5,870 nucleotides of DNA from Clostridia bacterium (GTDB lineage: Bacteria > Bacillota > Clostridia > Oscillospirales > CAG-272): NCBI GenBank assembly GCA_017466495.1, contig JAFTUB010000051.1, positions 1 through 5,870 of the forward strand, written 5' to 3'. The notes below the pieces were generated by a model. That model had not been told where the DNA came from, searched no databases, and saw nothing but the letters and a program-made list of their open reading frames with translations. Positions 1 to 5,870 of the stretch are shown here, piece after piece. The translations under genes were made by a program, and so were the position numbers. How positions within the stretch are numbered: position 1 is the stretch's first letter; every line of letters starts with the position of its first letter.

Positions 1-59
1 AATGGTTTTTTCAAGGCGAAGTGAAGAAAATCCTCATCTGCCGAATTTTGCCGCAAGCC

Positions 60-89
60 TTTACAAAACGCCGCTCTTGGGTGTATAAT
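60..89 (+). promoter_or_regulatory. Sigma-A/sigma-70-type promoter for the MATE gene
   Basis: A -35 hexamer TTTACA (60-65, one mismatch to TTGACA) and a perfect -10 hexamer TATAAT (84-89) are separated by 18 bases. Transcription would be expected to start near 96-97, leaving a 5' leader of about 50 bases before the ATG at 146. I see no convincing operator palindrome or riboswitch-like structure in that short leader, so no regulation can be read from it. The boxes are seen directly; promoter function is inferred. Confidence 0.75.
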
Positions 90-132
90 AGAGGCAGACC
101 CGTCCTCCCCCGGAAATCTCGCAACTGAAAAC

Positions 133-137
133 AGAGG
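133..137 (+). promoter_or_regulatory. Ribosome binding site of the MATE gene
   Basis: AGAGG lies 8 bases upstream of the ATG at 146-148, a normal Shine-Dalgarno spacing. It supports this ATG as the start over the in-frame methionine at residue 17, which has no comparable purine-rich stretch before it. Confidence 0.75.
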
Positions 138-145
138 TTATATCC

Positions 146-1522
146 ATGACACAGATAAAAGCCCGTTTCTTCCGTCCCAAGCAGGCAGTGGACATGACCG
201 AGGGCAGTATCCTCCGTCACCTCATCACCTTTGCCATTCCGCTGCTGATCGGCAATCTCTTTCAGCAGCTGTACAATACGGTGGATACCTGGGTGGTGGG
301 CAACTACGTCAGCGATGCCGCCTTTGCGGCGGTTGGTACGGTTGGTCCCATCATCAATATGCTCATCGGCTTTTTCCTGGGGCTTTCCAGCGGTGCGGGC
401 GTGGTGATTTCCCAATACTACGGCGCGGGCCAGCATGAGCAGGTCAGCCGCACGGTACACACCGCCATTACCATGACCCTGGTGCTGGGTGTGCTCTTCA
501 CCTTCATCGGCGTGGGCATGACGCCCTGGATGCTGCAGGCCATGCGCACCGATGCCGAGGTGCTTCCCGAGTCCACCGCTTACCTGCGGATCTACTTTAC
601 CGGTGTGCTGGGGCTGATGCTCTACAACATCGGCGCGGGTATTCTCCGTGCGGTGGGAGATTCCCGCCGTCCCTTCTACTTCCTGGTGGTATCCGCTCTG
701 CTCAACACGGTGCTGGACCTGGTCTTTGTGCTGGGATTCCGCATGGGCGTGGAGGGCGTTGCCCTGGCCACCATCATCGCCCAGGGGGTATCGGCGGTGC
801 TGGTCATCATCACCCTGATGCGCTCGGACGCCTGCATCAGGCTGGATCTTCGCCGCCTGCGCATCCATTGGGATATGCTGGGCAAGATCGTCCGCGTGGG
901 CATTCCCGCCGCCATTCAGATGATGATCACCTCCTTCTCCAACGTCTTCGTGCAGTCCTACATCAACGTCTACGGCAAGGCCTACATGGCAGGCTGGACC
1001 GCCTACTCCAAGATCGACCAGCTCCTCTTCCTGCCTATGCAATCCCTGGCCCTGGCCTCCACCACCTTCGTGGGGCAGAATCTTGGCAAAAATCAAGTGG
1101 CCCGGGCAAAGAAAGGCATCACCTACTCCTTCGCCATGGCTGCCGCCTCCACGGCAGTGCTGATGATCCCCGTGATCATCTTCGCCCCCTACACCGTGGC
1201 CTTCTTCAACAAGGAGCCCGCCGTCATTGAGGTGGGCACCCTCCTCCTGCGGTACATCACCCCCTTCTACATCCTCTGCACGGTGAATCAGATCTACGCC
1301 GGTGCCCTGCGGGGAGCGGGCAACTCCCGCGCACCTATGGTCATCATGCTCGCCTCCTTCGTGGTCTTCCGCCAGATCTACCTCTTCATCATTTCCCGCC
1401 TCATCCCGGGCAACTTCCTGGCCATCGCCATGGGCTACCCCGCCGGCTGGCTCCTCTGCTCCGCCGCGACCTTCATCTACTTCCAGCGCGCGAATTTGAC
1501 CAAGACGCGTTTGGTGGATTGA
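146..1522 (+). CDS. MATE family efflux transporter
   Basis: This is a 458-residue inner-membrane protein of the multidrug and toxic compound extrusion family. Members export cationic drugs or metabolites in exchange for Na+ or H+; the substrate here cannot be read from sequence. The N-terminal block, with GSILRHLITFAIPLLIGNLF (residues 20-39) followed by QQLYNTVDTWVVGNYV, is typical of the bacterial MATE subgroup resembling Bacillus YoeA. About 12 hydrophobic segments fall in two six-helix halves, roughly residues 24-225 and 247-446, joined by a basic, polar loop (about 226-245). The half-repeat signature recurs as GILRAVGDSRRP (165-176) and GALRGAGNSRAP (386-397), as expected from the family's internal duplication. 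Length is normal for the family and both ends look intact. It has its own promoter and Shine-Dalgarno and appears monocistronic, converging with the gene on its right. By eye, codons in the second half end in C more uniformly than in the first; I attach no meaning to this. Confidence 0.93.
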   Translation: MTQIKARFFRPKQAVDMTEGSILRHLITFAIPLLIGNLFQQLYNTVDTWVVGNYVSDAAFAAVGTVGPIINMLIGFFLGLSSGAGVVISQYYGAGQHEQVSRTVHTAITMTLVLGVLFTFIGVGMTPWMLQAMRTDAEVLPESTAYLRIYFTGVLGLMLYNIGAGILRAVGDSRRPFYFLVVSALLNTVLDLVFVLGFRMGVEGVALATIIAQGVSAVLVIITLMRSDACIRLDLRRLRIHWDMLGKIVRVGIPAAIQMMITSFSNVFVQSYINVYGKAYMAGWTAYSKIDQLLFLPMQSLALASTTFVGQNLGKNQVARAKKGITYSFAMAAASTAVLMIPVIIFAPYTVAFFNKEPAVIEVGTLLLRYITPFYILCTVNQIYAGALRGAGNSRAPMVIMLASFVVFRQIYLFIISRLIPGNFLAIAMGYPAGWLLCSAATFIYFQRANLTKTRLVD

Positions 1523-1526
1523 GGTA

Positions 1527-1604
1527 TTGGGGAGGGGCTTTGGGAGCAGAGCTCCAAAAAAGCCCCTCCCCAAGCCCCTCCGCAAAAACTTTCCAAAAAA
1601 AGGG
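1527..1604 (+). repeat. Hairpin-plus-tail intergenic repeat, copy A (3' of MATE gene)
   Basis: A perfect 15-bp inverted repeat pairs TTGGGGAGGGGCTTT (1527-1541) with its complement at 1559-1573. An inner GGAGC/GCTCC stem (1543-1547 with 1551-1555) is capped by the loop AGA. The hairpin starts 4 bases after the MATE stop codon. It is not followed by a U-tract but by a conserved-looking tail at 1574-1604 (GCCCCTCCGCAAAAACTTTC, then an A-run and GGG). Nearly the same tail occurs on the other strand at 1836-1807. The lack of a U-tract argues against a standard intrinsic terminator; a transcript 3'-end stabiliser or a dispersed repeat family is more likely. The structure is seen directly; the function is inferred. 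Confidence 0.7.
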
Positions 1605-1675
1605 TTGATGTTTGTGCGGTGCGGATTTGGGTGGGGAGCGAAAGGCGGTGCGCTTACCTGGCGACCGGTTCGCGT

Positions 1676-1715
1676 ATAAAAACGCCTCGAAACTGTGGTT
1701 TCGAGGCGTTTTTAT
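1676..1715. terminator. Bidirectional Rho-independent terminator
   Basis: A perfect 18-bp stem pairs ATAAAAACGCCTCGAAAC (1676-1693) with GTTTCGAGGCGTTTTTAT (1698-1715) around the 4-base loop TGTG. The core ACGCCTCGAAAC/GTTTCGAGGCGT is GC-rich, and each strand ends in a run of five T, so transcripts from either direction would meet a hairpin followed by a U-tract. It lies 153 bases after the MATE stop codon and about 170 bases past the carB-dapF stop codon, and can serve both convergent genes. Confidence 0.93.
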
Positions 1716-1806
1716 TTGTATCTTGGCCCAGCCGGTGTCCGTCCGAAGGACGGCTGCCGCTGATGGGCGTAAACACTTAGCGCGCTATCTTCAGCCCCCG
1801 CCAATT

Positions 1807-1872
1807 CCCAATTGTTTGAAAGTTTTTGGAGGGGGCGTGGGGGACCCTTTTTTTCAAAAAAGGGTCCCCCAC
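1807..1872 (-). repeat. Hairpin-plus-tail intergenic repeat, copy B (3' of carB-dapF)
   Basis: Read on the minus strand, the hairpin begins 13 bases after the carB-dapF stop codon. A 17-bp inverted repeat pairs 1837-1853 with 1856-1872: an 11-bp GC-rich part GTGGGGGACCC, then six A/T pairs closing on only two bases, so the innermost pairs probably stay open as a loop. It is followed on the minus strand (1836-1807) by GCCCCCTCCAAAAACTTTC and a short A-rich stretch ending GGG, which closely matches the tail of copy A at 1574-1604. There is no U-tract directly after the stem, so it is not a canonical terminator. The hairpin arms themselves differ in sequence from copy A. Confidence 0.65.
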
Positions 1873-1885
1873 AAAAACGCAAATC

Positions 1886-2752
1886 TTATAACTCCTTCTC
1901 CCCCTCGAACGCCAGGACGGCGTTGCCGGTGAGGAAGACCCGGCCGGCGGAGGTGACGCGGACGGTGAGGTCACCGCCCCGGAGTTTCACGGTGATATCG
2001 CAGTCGGGGTCGCAATGGCCGCAGGCGATGGCGGCTACGGCGGCGGCACAGGCGCCGGTACCGCAGGCGAGGGTTTCGCCGTTGCCCCGCTCCCAGACCC
2101 GCATTTTGAGGGTGCGGCGGTTAACGATGCGGACGAACTCGGTATTCACCCGGGCGGGGAAGCAGGGGGAATACTCGAAGTGGGGGCCGATCTGCTCCAG
2201 ATCCAGGGGATCCACGCGATCCACGAAGGTGACGGCGTGGGGGTTGCCCATATCCACGCAGGTGATGGGCCAATCCCGGCCTGCCACGGTGAGGGGATAC
2301 TCGATGATTCTGCCATCCCGATTGGGGGCAATGGTGGTGGGCAGGGCGGCGGGATCCATGCTGCAGCTGCCCATGTCCACTTCAACGGTGGACACCTTGC
2401 CCTCGGTGAGGATCAGGGCCAGGGGATAGATCCGTCCCCCCGCCTCCACGGTCAGGCGCAGGCGGCGCACCATGCCCCGATCGTAGAGGAGCTTGGCCAC
2501 ACAGCGCAGGGCATTGCCCGCGGTGCCTCCCTCGCTGCCGTCCCGGTTGAAGATGCGCATCTTGGCATCGGCCACGGAGGAACGCTCGATGAGGACAATG
2601 CCGTCCCCGCCGATGGAAAAATTGCGGTCGCAGAGGTCAACGGCCAGCGACTCGGGGCCGCTGATGGAGCCGTCGGTGTTGTCGAGATAGATATAGTCGT
2701 TGCCCAGGGTCTGCATCTTGGCAAAGCGGATACGCTGACGCTCGGTGCGCAT
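1886..2752 (-). other. dapF: DapF-like (diaminopimelate epimerase) C-terminal domain of the fusion, first catalytic Cys replaced by Ala
   Basis: From the methionine at 2750-2752 this domain is 288 residues, close to free-standing DapF (274 in E. coli). DapF interconverts LL- and meso-diaminopimelate for lysine and peptidoglycan synthesis, using two cysteines as acid/base pair without a cofactor. Family motifs appear in order: FAKMQTLGNDY, SIGGDG, FNRDGSE, VDMGNPHAV, FPARVNTEFV and WERGNGETLACGTGACAA. The second catalytic Cys (codon 2063-2065) and the probable substrate-binding Asn, Glu and Arg residues are present. The first catalytic Cys is not: where the family has C-G-N, this protein has A-G-N (Ala codon GCG, 2519-2521). 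Only about ten residues link it to the CarB C-terminus. Independent translation from the ATG at 2750-2752 or 2714-2716 is possible but neither has a good Shine-Dalgarno. Family identity is secure; activity is doubtful. Confidence 0.88.
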
Positions 2753-5700
2753 ATGGTTGAGATCCACCAGCTCGGTGTTCTGCTGGCTCCAGCGGGAAGC
2801 GAGCGTATCGGCCAGGGCGCGGGCGGTGTCAAGGGAGGACATACACACAATACCCAGCTGCATGGCGCGGCGGTTCAGGGAGATGTGCTCCTCCACCTTG
2901 TTCCGCAGGTTGGGGCAGGTGTTGACAATATAGCTCACCGAGCCGTCCTCCAGGTAGGGGAAGATATTGTGCTCACCCGAGAGGTTGTCCACCACCGTGA
3001 TGTCACAGCCCAGCTGCTCGATGTACTGCGCTGTCTTGGGGGTGGCGTAGATGGCCATGCCCAGATCCATGAACTTCTTGGCCAGGGCCATGGCGTCGGG
3101 TTTGTCTCTGTCGTGGACGCTGATGTAAACGCCGCACTGCCGCTCGCCGCTGTGGGGGGAGTGGAGGGCAAAGCCGGCACTCACCAGGCCCTTGAAGAGG
3201 GCTTCCTCCAGGGTCTTGCCCAGGCCCAGCACCTCGCCCGTGGACTTCATCTCGGGGGAGAGCATGGGGTTGACGTGACCCAGCTTGGCAAAAGAGAACA
3301 CCGGCACCTTCACCGCCACATAGGGGGAGTTGGGCCAAAGGCCGCTGCCGTAGCCCTGCTCACGCAGGCTGCCACCCACCATGATCTTGGTGGCCAAATC
3401 CACCATGGGCACGCCCGTCACCTTGCTGATGTAGGGGATGGTGCGGGAGGCACGGGGGTTGACCTCGATGACGTAAAGCTCGTTTTCGTAGATGAGGTAC
3501 TGGATGTTCACCAGGCCACGGGTGCCCAGGCGCAGAGCCAGCTTGGTGGAGCATTCGATGATCTTGTCCCGCATCTGATCGGTGACCGAGAAGGGCGGGT
3601 AAACGGCGATGGAGTCACCGGAGTGCACGCCGGTGCGCTCGATATGCTCCATGATGCCGGGGATCAGCACGTCGGTGCCGTCGGAGATCACGTCCACCTC
3701 AAGTTCGGTGCCAAGCAGGTACTTGTCCACCAGCACGGGATCGTCGATGCCCTGGGCCTCGATGATGGCCATGTAGCGGTAGATGTCCTCGTCGCAGGCG
3801 GCAATGACCATGTTCTGTCCGCCGATGACATAGGAGGGGCGCACCAGCACGGGATAGCCCAGGCGGTGGGCGGCCGCCACGGCTTCATCCGCCGTCATGA
3901 CGCCGCAGCCGGCGGGACGGCGGATGCCGCATTCCTCCAGCAGGGCCTCGAAGCGGGCGCGGTCCTCGGCCATGTCGATGCCGTCGGCGGAGGTACCCAG
4001 CACCTTCACGCCGCACTTGTCCAAATGCGCGGTAAGCTTAATGGCGGTCTGTCCGCCGAAAGCCACTACCACGCCGATGGGCTTCTCAATAGCGAGAACA
4101 TTGTCCACATCCTCGGGGGTAAGGGGCTCGAAGTAGAGGCGGTCGGCCACATCAAAATCGGTGGAAACCGTCTCGGGGTTGTTGTTGATGATCACCACAT
4201 CGTAGCCCAGCCGCTTCAGCGCCCAGGCGCAGTGTACCGAGGAATAGTCGAACTCGATGCCCTGTCCGATGCGGATGGGGCCGGAGCCCAGCACCACCAC
4301 CGTCTCCCGGTCGGGGTGACGGAAGGCCGACACCTCGTCGGCGGCAGGGTCGCCGTAGGTGGCATAGAAGTAGGGCCGCTCGGTGGAAAATTCCCCGGCG
4401 CAGGTATCCACTACCCGATAGATGGCGTTGCGGGCAGGGGGCAGGGGGGCGGCGGTCAGGCGGGACAGGGCCCGGTCGGGATAGCCCATATCCTTGGCGC
4501 GGCGGTATTCTTCCTCGGTGAGGGCGCGGCCGGCGATGGAAGCTTCAAAATCGGCCATTCCCTTCAGCTTGCAGAGGAAGAAACGGTCGATCTTGGTCAC
4601 ATCATAGATCTCGTCCACCGAAACGCCGGCCTTGAGGGCACGGAAGATCTTGAAGAGCCGCAGGTCGTCGGCGTGATCGGGGATGTCGGTGGGGTCGCCC
4701 CCCAGCAATTCATCGGGGGCGTTCAGGGTGTCAAGGGAAATCTCGGCGCCGCGGATGGCCTTCATCAGGGCCGCCTCAAAGGAGGGTGCGATGCTCATGA
4801 CCTCGCCGGTGGCCTTCATCTGGGTGCCCAGCTTGCGGTCGGTGCCCCCGAACTTGTCGAAGGGGAACTTGGGCATTTTCAGCACCACATAGTCCACCGT
4901 GGGCTCGTAGGCGGCGGTGGTACAGCCGGTGATCTCGTTTTTGATCTCGTCCAGGCGGTAACCCAGGGCGATGCGCACCGACACCTTGGCAATGGGATAG
5001 CCCGTGGCCTTGGAGGCCAGGGCGGAGGAGCGGGAAACGCGAGGATTGACCTCGATAACGGCGTAACGCTTGGACACGGGATCCAGGGCAAACTGGCAGT
5101 TGCAGCCGCCCTCGATGCCAAGGGCTTCGATGATATCCAGGGCCGCGGTGCGGAGCATACTGTACTCGGGGAGAGCCAGGGTCTGTGCGGGAGCGACCAC
5201 GATGGAGTCACCGGTGTGCACGCCCACGGGGTCCACGTTTTCCATGGAGCAGACGGCCAGCTTGTTGCCCGCCCCGTCCCGGATCACCTCAACTTCGATC
5301 TCCTTCCAGCCGTAGATGTAGCACTCGATGAGTACCTGGTGGATGGGAGAGAGCTCAAGGCCCACGGCGGCGATGGTGCGCAGCTCATCGGGGGTGTAGG
5401 CCACACCGCCGCCGGTGCCGCCCAGGGTAAAGGCGGGCCGGACAATGATGGGATAGCCGATGCGGTCGGCCACCGCCAGCGACTCCTCCACGGTGGTGGC
5501 GATGTCGGAGGGGATCATGGGCTGGCCGATCTGCTCCATGGTCTCCTTGAAGAGCTCACGGTCCTCGGCGCGGATGATGGCCTCGGCATCGGTGCCCAGC
5601 AGGTGGATGCCCTGCTCCCGCAAGTAGCCCTCCTTGTGGAGCTGCATGGCAATGGTAAGCCCGGTCTGACCGCCGAGGGAGGCCAGAATCGAGTCAGGGC

Positions 5701-5870
5701 GTTCTTTTTCGATGATGCGCTTGACGGTCTCGGCGGTCAGGGGCTCCAGGTAGATGGCATCGGCCATGGCCTGGTCGGTCATAATGGTGGCGGGGTTGGA
5801 GTTTACCAGCACCGCGGAAACACCTTCGGCCCGGAGCACACGGCAGGCCTGGGCCCCGGCGTAGTCAAAC
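1886..5870 (-). CDS. carB: Carbamoyl-phosphate synthase large subunit fused to DapF-like domain (5' end beyond window)
   Basis: One minus-strand frame of 1327 visible residues ends at TAA (1886-1888). Residues below count from the window edge (codon 5867-5869 = 1). The first ~1040 are CarB, which makes carbamoyl phosphate from bicarbonate, two ATP and ammonia delivered by CarA, for arginine and pyrimidine synthesis in the cytoplasm. The sequence opens with FDYAGAQACR, which corresponds to about residue 26 of E. coli CarB, so roughly 25 residues lie beyond the edge; the in-frame GTG at 5837-5839 falls inside this conserved block and is not the start. The first ATP-grasp half has RPAFTLGGTGGG (144-155) and VIEVNPRVSRSS (271-282). 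The second has RPSYVIGGQNM (677-687), VHSGDS (748-753) and IEVNPRASRT (801-810). An MGS-like allosteric domain spans about 913-1025. Key ATP-grasp residues in both halves appear intact. CarB reaches its natural C-terminal length near VDLNHM, then runs directly into a DapF-like domain. A carA gene would be expected to the right, outside the window. Confidence 0.95.
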   Translation of the reverse strand, partial: FDYAGAQACRVLRAEGVSAVLVNSNPATIMTDQAMADAIYLEPLTAETVKRIIEKERPDSILASLGGQTGLTIAMQLHKEGYLREQGIHLLGTDAEAIIRAEDRELFKETMEQIGQPMIPSDIATTVEESLAVADRIGYPIIVRPAFTLGGTGGGVAYTPDELRTIAAVGLELSPIHQVLIECYIYGWKEIEVEVIRDGAGNKLAVCSMENVDPVGVHTGDSIVVAPAQTLALPEYSMLRTAALDIIEALGIEGGCNCQFALDPVSKRYAVIEVNPRVSRSSALASKATGYPIAKVSVRIALGYRLDEIKNEITGCTTAAYEPTVDYVVLKMPKFPFDKFGGTDRKLGTQMKATGEVMSIAPSFEAALMKAIRGAEISLDTLNAPDELLGGDPTDIPDHADDLRLFKIFRALKAGVSVDEIYDVTKIDRFFLCKLKGMADFEASIAGRALTEEEYRRAKDMGYPDRALSRLTAAPLPPARNAIYRVVDTCAGEFSTERPYFYATYGDPAADEVSAFRHPDRETVVVLGSGPIRIGQGIEFDYSSVHCAWALKRLGYDVVIINNNPETVSTDFDVADRLYFEPLTPEDVDNVLAIEKPIGVVVAFGGQTAIKLTAHLDKCGVKVLGTSADGIDMAEDRARFEALLEECGIRRPAGCGVMTADEAVAAAHRLGYPVLVRPSYVIGGQNMVIAACDEDIYRYMAIIEAQGIDDPVLVDKYLLGTELEVDVISDGTDVLIPGIMEHIERTGVHSGDSIAVYPPFSVTDQMRDKIIECSTKLALRLGTRGLVNIQYLIYENELYVIEVNPRASRTIPYISKVTGVPMVDLATKIMVGGSLREQGYGSGLWPNSPYVAVKVPVFSFAKLGHVNPMLSPEMKSTGEVLGLGKTLEEALFKGLVSAGFALHSPHSGERQCGVYISVHDRDKPDAMALAKKFMDLGMAIYATPKTAQYIEQLGCDITVVDNLSGEHNIFPYLEDGSVSYIVNTCPNLRNKVEEHISLNRRAMQLGIVCMSSLDTARALADTLASRWSQQNTELVDLNHMRTERQRIRFAKMQTLGNDYIYLDNTDGSISGPESLAVDLCDRNFSIGGDGIVLIERSSVADAKMRIFNRDGSEGGTAGNALRCVAKLLYDRGMVRRLRLTVEAGGRIYPLALILTEGKVSTVEVDMGSCSMDPAALPTTIAPNRDGRIIEYPLTVAGRDWPITCVDMGNPHAVTFVDRVDPLDLEQIGPHFEYSPCFPARVNTEFVRIVNRRTLKMRVWERGNGETLACGTGACAAAVAAIACGHCDPDCDITVKLRGGDLTVRVTSAGRVFLTGNAVLAFEGEKEL

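Larger units (their letters stand above)
1523..1885. other. Convergent intergenic region, no gene
   Basis: This 363-base gap separates the 3' ends of two convergent genes. It contains two inverted copies of a hairpin-plus-tail repeat and a central bidirectional terminator, listed separately. The stretch 1605-1675 shows nothing recognisable. Bases 1716-1806 contain only a small 6-bp hairpin (CCGTCC GAA GGACGG, 1739-1753), and a short palindrome CAATT-CCC-AATTG follows at 1802-1814. Open frames across the gap run through the hairpins, lack ribosome binding sites and resemble no protein I know, so I call no gene here. Confidence 0.8.

Noticed and set aside
1..59. Possible end of an upstream gene or regulatory element at the left edge
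   Set aside because: No open frame with family resemblance, no terminator hairpin and no clear operator could be seen in these bases.
11..1585. A 524-codon open frame on the minus strand, antisense to the MATE gene
   Set aside because: Its protein is extremely rich in His, Gly, Asp and Glu, has no recognisable domain and mirrors the MATE codons in reverse. Long antisense frames are expected opposite GC-rich genes.
1739..1753. Small hairpin CCGTCC-GAA-GGACGG as a possible regulatory RNA element
   Set aside because: Only 6 bp with a 3-base loop and no U-tract or conserved context; such stems occur by chance in GC-rich DNA.
1612..1932. A 106-codon plus-strand open frame in the intergenic region
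   Set aside because: It reads through the bidirectional terminator and hairpin copy B into the 3' end of the fusion gene, and shows no ribosome binding site or family resemblance.
1812..2429. A 205-codon plus-strand open frame opposite the DapF domain
   Set aside because: It is a shadow of a clearly real gene on the other strand, has low-complexity Ser/Arg/Pro-rich composition and starts inside an intergenic repeat.
2519..2521. Sequencing or frameshift error as the cause of the missing DapF cysteine
   Set aside because: The frame and spacing of the motif are intact on both sides, and three base changes would be needed to turn GCG into a Cys codon.
1..5870. CRISPR array, tRNA/rRNA, insertion sequence, phage or defence genes
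   Set aside because: No regularly spaced repeats, RNA gene signatures, transposase frames or terminal inverted repeats were found. The window is filled by a transporter, a metabolic fusion gene and their shared intergenic region.

Overview
The window holds two complete or nearly complete transcription units that converge on a 363-base intergenic region. The high GC content, strong preference for C/G-ending codons, AGAGG-type ribosome binding site, sigma-A-type promoter and the sequence flavour of both proteins suggest a GC-rich member of the Clostridia, possibly a gut Oscillospiraceae/Ruminococcaceae relative. That placement is inference; there is no rRNA or other phylogenetic marker here.

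Layout. Bases 1-59 show nothing I can assign. A sigma-A-like promoter (60-89) and a Shine-Dalgarno sequence (133-137) precede a plus-strand gene for a 458-residue MATE-family multidrug/cation antiporter (146-1522). The minus strand from 5870 down to 1886 is one uninterrupted reading frame that enters from beyond the right edge. Its first ~1040 visible residues are carbamoyl-phosphate synthase large subunit (CarB) and its last ~288 residues are a diaminopimelate epimerase (DapF)-like domain, joined in frame with no stop codon. The gap between the genes (1523-1885) carries a strong bidirectional intrinsic terminator (1676-1715). On each side of it lies one copy of an inverted, hairpin-plus-tail repeat, each copy immediately 3' of the gene it follows.

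The most unusual content is the CarB-DapF fusion, which joins an enzyme of pyrimidine/arginine synthesis to one of lysine/peptidoglycan synthesis. In addition, the DapF part has alanine where the first catalytic cysteine of the family should be, while the second catalytic cysteine and most substrate-binding motifs are kept. Both ATP-grasp halves of the CarB part look catalytically intact. The DapF part therefore looks like a substrate-binding-competent but possibly epimerase-deficient module, or a variant with altered chemistry. The MATE gene has no evident functional link to the fusion and is simply a convergent neighbour.
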